Shown here: piece by piece, positions 59,996 to 64,000 of the stretch | Layout: the number at the start of each line of letters is the position of its first letter | Position numbering within the stretch: the first letter of the stretch is position 1 | Source of the DNA: Streptomyces sp. FIT100 | GTDB lineage: Bacteria; Actinomycetota; Actinomycetes; Streptomycetales; Streptomycetaceae | Reading direction: 5' to 3' | Assembly: GCF_024584805.1 (NCBI RefSeq) | Contig: NZ_CP075715.1 | Span: 7,349,526-7,413,525 of the forward strand | Length of the DNA: 64,000 bases | Notes under the pieces: model-generated | The model's database searches: none | Told to the model about the DNA's origin: nothing | What the model saw: the letters and a program-made list of their open reading frames with translations, nothing else | Made by a program: the position numbers and the translations under genes

Positions 59996-61552
59996 ATGCC
60001 CCTGAACCGTCGCGACCTGCTCAGATCCGCCGCCGTGGCCGGCGCACTGGGCGCGGTCTGGCCGCTGAGCGCACAGCTCTCCCCGGCTCAGGCCCTGGAG
60101 GCCGCCCAGGTGCTGGGAGCGTCGTACGATCCGGCGCCGTTCACGCTGGGGGTCGCGTCAGGCGACCCGCTGCAGCACTCGGTCTCGCTGTGGACACGGC
60201 TCGCCCCGGAGCCGCTCGCTGACGAGCAGCAGCTGCCGGACGCGGTGCCGGTGCGGTGGGTCGTCGCCACCGACCGCGAGCTGCGGCGGAAGGTCGCGTC
60301 GGGCACCGTCGCGGCGACCGCCGCGCAGGGCCACAGCGTGCACGTCGACGTGCACGGGATGGAGCCGGGCAGGCGGTACTACTACGCGTTCAGCGCGCTC
60401 GGCAGGACCAGCCGGCTCGGCCGCACGAGGACCGCGCCGGCCCGCCACGTCGACCGGGTCCGGTTCGCCACCGCCAACTGCCAGCATTTCGCCCACGGTT
60501 ACTACACGGCACTGCGCGGCATCGCCCACGAGGACGTCGACTTCGTCATCCACCTCGGCGACTACATCTACGAGAACGGCACCTACTCCGGCACCCCGCG
60601 CGACCACGAGGGCCCCGCGGTGTTCGACCTCGTCTCGTACCGGCGCCGGCACGCCCTCTACAAGGGCGACCCGGACCTGCGCGCCGCCCATGCCGCCCAC
60701 CCCTGGTACCTCACCTGGGACAACCACGAGGTGCAGGGCTACTACGACGGCCGCGACGACGCCGCGTTCCTGGCCCGCCGGGACGCCGCCTACCAGGCGT
60801 GGTACGAGCACATGCCCCACCGCATGGTGGGCAGCGACCCCGTGCCGCAGCAGCAGATCTACCGCCGCCGGAACTGGGGCGACCTGCTGGACCTGACCGT
60901 CCTCGACCTGCGGCAGTACCGCAACCGGGCCGACCGCGCGGACAGCACCATCCTCGGCGCCAAGCAGCGCGACTGGCTGCTCGACCAGGCGCGCAGCGCC
61001 CGCGGCTGGCACTGCTGGGCCAACTCGATCATGCTGTCCAAGCTGGACAACCCCGGTGGCGACTACTACTACGACATGCAGTGGGACGGCTACCGGGCCG
61101 AGCGCACCGAGGTGCTCTCGGAGCTGCACGGCCTCGGTGTCGAGGACTTCGTGGTCGTCACCGGGGACTGGCACTCGGCCTTCGTGGACGACATCCGCCC
61201 GGACTTCGAGAACCCCGACTCTCCCGTGATCGGCACCGAGTTCACCGCCCACTCGGTGACCTCGGACTCGTACGGCCCCGAGTGGAACGCCGCGCGCGGC
61301 CCCGAGATCGGGCGCCTCAACCCGCATCTCCAGTACTTCGAGGGGGACCGCTACGGATACGACGTCCACGAGGTCACCGCGCGCCGCTGGACGACGGAGA
61401 TGCGGGTGATCGCCGACCGTCTGGACCCCGCGGCCCGGGTCACGACGCTGACGAAGTTCCACGTCGACCGCGGCCGGGTCGGTGCGTACGAGGACAAGCG
61501 GACCGCGACGTCCCCCGCCCAGTACCGGCGCCCCGCCGCCGACCGGCGGTAG
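59996..61552 (+). CDS. phoD: Alkaline phosphatase D (PhoD family)
   Basis: A 518-residue Tat-exported phosphodiesterase/phosphatase. The signal is NRRDLLRSAAVAGALG with cleavage near AQA. The N-terminal small domain (FTLGVASGDPLQHSVSLWTRL) and the metallophosphatase domain with ATANCQ, HLGDYIYENG, WDNHEV, and the late VVTGDWHSA are those of PhoD. It releases phosphate from phosphodiesters such as teichoic acids outside the cell and needs Ca and Fe. GGAGG lies 9 nt before ATG 59996. A PHO-box-like element upstream suggests PhoP control. A hairpin separates it from the converging lyase. Confidence 0.93.
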   Translation: MPLNRRDLLRSAAVAGALGAVWPLSAQLSPAQALEAAQVLGASYDPAPFTLGVASGDPLQHSVSLWTRLAPEPLADEQQLPDAVPVRWVVATDRELRRKVASGTVAATAAQGHSVHVDVHGMEPGRRYYYAFSALGRTSRLGRTRTAPARHVDRVRFATANCQHFAHGYYTALRGIAHEDVDFVIHLGDYIYENGTYSGTPRDHEGPAVFDLVSYRRRHALYKGDPDLRAAHAAHPWYLTWDNHEVQGYYDGRDDAAFLARRDAAYQAWYEHMPHRMVGSDPVPQQQIYRRRNWGDLLDLTVLDLRQYRNRADRADSTILGAKQRDWLLDQARSARGWHCWANSIMLSKLDNPGGDYYYDMQWDGYRAERTEVLSELHGLGVEDFVVVTGDWHSAFVDDIRPDFENPDSPVIGTEFTAHSVTSDSYGPEWNAARGPEIGRLNPHLQYFEGDRYGYDVHEVTARRWTTEMRVIADRLDPAARVTTLTKFHVDRGRVGAYEDKRTATSPAQYRRPAADRR

Positions 61553-61577
61553 CCCGCGGTCAGGGGCGGGGAAGGAC

Positions 61578-61613
61578 CGGGGAGAGTCCGGTGGATCCGC
61601 CGGACTCTCCCCG
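61578..61613. terminator. Bidirectional hairpin between phoD and lyase
   Basis: Perfect 14-bp arms CGGGGAGAGTCCGG and CCGGACTCTCCCCG (61578-61591, 61600-61613) with an 8-nt loop. Confidence 0.8.
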
Positions 61614-61619
61614 CGCGCC

Positions 61620-62345
61620 TCAGTCGACGTCGGCGTAGGCGGTGCCGAGCCTGAGGCTGTCGATGCGGTTGACGACCTCGCTGTCCGGGTGGTCGCGGTC
61701 GTAGACGCCCCACTTGGGCTCGTTGGCGCTGTCCCAGGTGCGGCCCGTGTAGCGGGTGGCGCCGTTGGTGAAGGTCTGCTTCACCCCGTCGAACCACAGC
61801 TCGGTCCAGCCGCCGGTGGCCGAGTCCGAGGTGTGGATCGCGAGGACGAAGCGGTGCCAGTCCCAGGCCGCGACCGGGGCGGACCAGATGGTGTGCCAGG
61901 CCGCGTCCGTGCCGACGTACACCAGGTTCACGCGGTCGTTGTTGACCGTCATCAGCAGCGGATAGTTCTGCGTGGCGTTGGGATACGACTTCCACTGGAA
62001 GACGACGAAGTCGCCGGTGGGCAGGCTGGTGGCGGAGAGCTTGCTCTCCCAGCCGAGGTAGTACGTGCTGTTGTTCTGGAACACGTACTTGGCGCCGCCG
62101 ACCCTGATGCCGCGCGACTCGCAGCGGTCGAGGCCGACCGCCTTGGTGTAGCGCCAGACCGTGCCGTGACCGTCGGTCTGGGCGGCGCCGACGACGCCGC
62201 CGGGCGCGGGGCATTCGATGCTTCCGAAGACGCCGGTCCCTTGGGAGGCTTCGCCGTCCCAGGTCACCGACGCACTGGCGGGTGAGGCGGCGAGCAGGGT
62301 CCAGGCGGCGACGGCCGGCAGGACGGCGAGGAATCGCTTGCGCAT
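61620..62345 (-). CDS. Secreted polysaccharide lyase-like protein (heparin lyase I fold)
   Basis: A 241-residue protein with a Sec signal (LAVLPAVAAWTLLAASPASA). The mature part is a beta-jelly-roll with GTVWRYTKAVGLDRCESRGI, YYLGWESKL, FVVFQWKSYP, DWHRFVLAIHTS and GWTELWFDGV, typical of the Polysacc_lyase (PL13/PL20-like) group acting on uronic-acid polysaccharides. GAAAGG precedes ATG 62345. It lies 76 nt downstream of the fucosidase on the same strand, so both probably act on a plant or algal glycan. Confidence 0.8.
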   Translation of the reverse strand: MRKRFLAVLPAVAAWTLLAASPASASVTWDGEASQGTGVFGSIECPAPGGVVGAAQTDGHGTVWRYTKAVGLDRCESRGIRVGGAKYVFQNNSTYYLGWESKLSATSLPTGDFVVFQWKSYPNATQNYPLLMTVNNDRVNLVYVGTDAAWHTIWSAPVAAWDWHRFVLAIHTSDSATGGWTELWFDGVKQTFTNGATRYTGRTWDSANEPKWGVYDRDHPDSEVVNRIDSLRLGTAYADVD

Positions 62346-62421
62346 GACGAGTACCTTTCGCGTGACGGCGGGGAGGGGGGAGGGAGCGACGCTCCCGGAC
62401 CCGTCCCGGAGAGCGGCCGGT

Positions 62422-64000
62422 TCAGGAGGGGGAGAGCTGGGTCCTCGGGACGATGACCTGCTCCATGCTCGGGCTGGACCAGAACAGCTTCATGTGCGCC
62501 TCGCCCGTCTGCTCCGTGTGCTCGACCCTGATCGCGTACTTCTGCCCGGCCTGGAGGCCGGTGACCGTCGCCTTGTTCACCTGCGGCACATGGGGCGTGG
62601 TGTTGTCGATGACGAGCCGGCCGTCGACCCACAGCCGCACCGTGTCGTCGGAGACGGTGGTGAAGGTGAGGGGCTCGCTGTAGCGGGGCTGGACGAAGCC
62701 CGTCCAGCGGGTGGCGAAGTTGTCCGCGGGGATGCCGGCGGCGGGTGAGCCGTCGAAGCGGTACGCCTTGTTGACCGTGGGGTCTGTCGTGGTGGCCGCC
62801 GGGGTGCCGGAGAAGGCGGTGTTGGCGAAGGACTCGGCCTTCAGCCCCGTGCCGCTGCCCGGTGCCGTGGGCGACGGGGGAGTGATCGACAGCTCGATGA
62901 CCGAGGCCGCACCGTCCACGGCCCCTCCGGAGGGCCGCAGGTCGAAGCCGTCGCCCGCCTTCGTGACGGTGACGGTCTGAGAACTGTTCAGCACCCGGGC
63001 GCTGTTGATCGTGAACGGCACCTTGGCGGTGAGGTGCAGCGACTGCCCGGCGGCCGGCCAGGACGGCGTGAACACCGATGCGTACAGCTTGGCGTGGCCC
63101 TTGCGGGCGACCGCGCCCCAGGCAGGGTCGGCGACCAGACCGGTGGAGCCGCCCGTGCCGTACACGGCCGAACCCTGCCCCGCGGTGCTCAGCCAGCGGC
63201 CCACGTCGTCGAGCCGGTCGAGCGAGGGCGCGGGGATCCGGCCGAGCTTGTCCGGGCCGACGTTGAGCAGGTAGTTGCCGCTGCGGCCGGAGATGTCGAG
63301 CAGGTTCTGCACGACGGTCGTGGCGGTCTTCCAGTTGGTGTCGTGCTTCGCGAAGCCCCAGCTGTTGTTGAGGGTCATGCAGCTCTCCCACAGCTGGCCG
63401 TCGACCGGCGCGCCGGGGATGGTCTGCTCGGGGGTGCCGTAGTCGCCGTCCACGACGCGCCGCTTGCCGACCCGGTTGTTGATGACCAGGCCCGGGTCGA
63501 GGCCGCGCAGATACGTCTCCAGTTCGGCGCCGTCCTGGCGCGACCAGCGGTTGACCGGGTTGTCGGTGTCCCACTCGCCGTCGAACCAGAGCAGTGCCGG
63601 GTCGTAGTTGTCGATCAGCTCCTTGAGCTGCGCGTACATCCTGGTGCGGTACTTCGGGAAGGTGTCGGCGTTGGGGAAGTCCGGGTCGTGCCAGTCCCAG
63701 ATCGAGTAGTAGAACCCGAGTTTGATCCCCTGGGCGTCCGCGGCGCCCTTGAGCTCGGCGAGGATGTCGCGGTCCGGGCTGAAGGAGGAGTGGTCGCGCA
63801 GGTTCCAGGTGTTCTGCTTCGTCGGCCACATCGCGTATCCGTCATGGTGCTTGGACGTGATCACGATGTACTTCTGCCCGGCGTTCTTCGCCGCCGAGAC
63901 GATGGCGTTCGCGTCGAAGGCGGAGGGGTTGAACTGTCGTGCGCCCGCCTCGTACTCGGCCGTCGGGATGGCGCAGGACCGCTTGATCCACTCGGCGTTG
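62422..64000 (-). CDS. Alpha-L-fucosidase (GH29) with PA14 domain, N-terminus outside
   Basis: The frame stays open to the window edge, so the start and signal lie beyond 64000. The visible 525 residues include the GH29 barrel: ITSKHHDGYAMWPT, FYYSIWDWH, the nucleophile Asp in LLWFDGEWD, and NYLLNVGPDKLGRIP. A C-terminal PA14-like domain (~380-510, GLKAESFANTAFSG, RWTGFVQPRYSEPL, WVDGRLVIDN, AIRVEHTEQTG) probably binds carbohydrate. It releases L-fucose from glycans. Likely first or second gene of an operon with the lyase. Confidence 0.93.
   Translation of the reverse strand, partial: NAEWIKRSCAIPTAEYEAGARQFNPSAFDANAIVSAAKNAGQKYIVITSKHHDGYAMWPTKQNTWNLRDHSSFSPDRDILAELKGAADAQGIKLGFYYSIWDWHDPDFPNADTFPKYRTRMYAQLKELIDNYDPALLWFDGEWDTDNPVNRWSRQDGAELETYLRGLDPGLVINNRVGKRRVVDGDYGTPEQTIPGAPVDGQLWESCMTLNNSWGFAKHDTNWKTATTVVQNLLDISGRSGNYLLNVGPDKLGRIPAPSLDRLDDVGRWLSTAGQGSAVYGTGGSTGLVADPAWGAVARKGHAKLYASVFTPSWPAAGQSLHLTAKVPFTINSARVLNSSQTVTVTKAGDGFDLRPSGGAVDGAASVIELSITPPSPTAPGSGTGLKAESFANTAFSGTPAATTTDPTVNKAYRFDGSPAAGIPADNFATRWTGFVQPRYSEPLTFTTVSDDTVRLWVDGRLVIDNTTPHVPQVNKATVTGLQAGQKYAIRVEHTEQTGEAHMKLFWSSPSMEQVIVPRTQLSPS

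Overview
The window is a GC-rich (visibly above 70 percent G+C) actinomycete chromosome segment, almost certainly Streptomyces. Signs of this are the very strong third-position G/C bias, GTG and TTG starts, twin-arginine and lipobox secretion signals, a complete ergothioneine operon, DasR-like and sigma-R-like promoter sites, and family content such as DUF4230, DUF5709, PspAB, DUF6510 and GH84. I see no rRNA, tRNA, CRISPR array, prophage or biosynthetic gene cluster. It reads as accessory-arm chromosome carrying stress, redox, transport and sugar-polymer functions.

Left part (1-14 kb): the 3' end of a secreted GH16 glycosidase; an orphan sugar-binding lipoprotein behind a DasR-like site; an acyltransferase pair resembling ornithine-lipid synthesis (olsB-olsA); the tightly overlapping egtABCD ergothioneine operon on the minus strand; a decayed macrodomain-type PARG gene; a winged-helix regulator with a long Gly-Thr repeat fused in phase to an MFS transporter operon; an alpha/beta hydrolase; and a divergent LacI regulator/MFS pair sharing a 29-bp near-perfect operator.

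Middle part (15-39 kb): an aldehyde dehydrogenase, a sigma-R-type thioredoxin and an atypical flavin disulfide reductase, with two inverted copies of a 212-216 bp CTAG-bounded miniature element; a third relative lies after fur. All three begin exactly at the TAG stop codon of the upstream gene. Then comes a compact regulon: etfBA (etfA carries a net 2-nt frameshift), a TetR regulator, and a Zn-ribbon/OB-fold gene, with four copies of one palindrome placed in pairs at the two outer promoters. An MHS transporter and anhydro-MurNAc kinase follow, under a promoter boxed between two inverted arms. Next are pirin, HtpX/PspAB, a second MHS transporter behind a leader ending in an intrinsic terminator, a Tat-exported phosphoesterase, and divergent katG/fur.

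Right part (39-64 kb): a MOSC-reductase-ferredoxin fusion; a CGNR zinc-finger gene with a damaged 5' end; GNAT; a DasR-boxed GH84 beta-N-acetylglucosaminidase; a KhtT/KhtU potassium/proton antiporter; an NhaA-DsbA fusion; a molybdopterin oxidase/flavin reductase/DUF6510 operon; flotillin with NfeD; a two-TM ion channel; alcohol dehydrogenase with an XRE-flavin-binding regulator; PhoD phosphatase; and a polysaccharide lyase plus GH29 fucosidase operon running off the right edge.

The strongest candidates for something undescribed are the four-operator TetR/ETF/OB-fold regulon and the stop-codon-targeted CTAG miniature elements. Simple tandem repeats (5 to 33 bp) are unusually frequent across the window.
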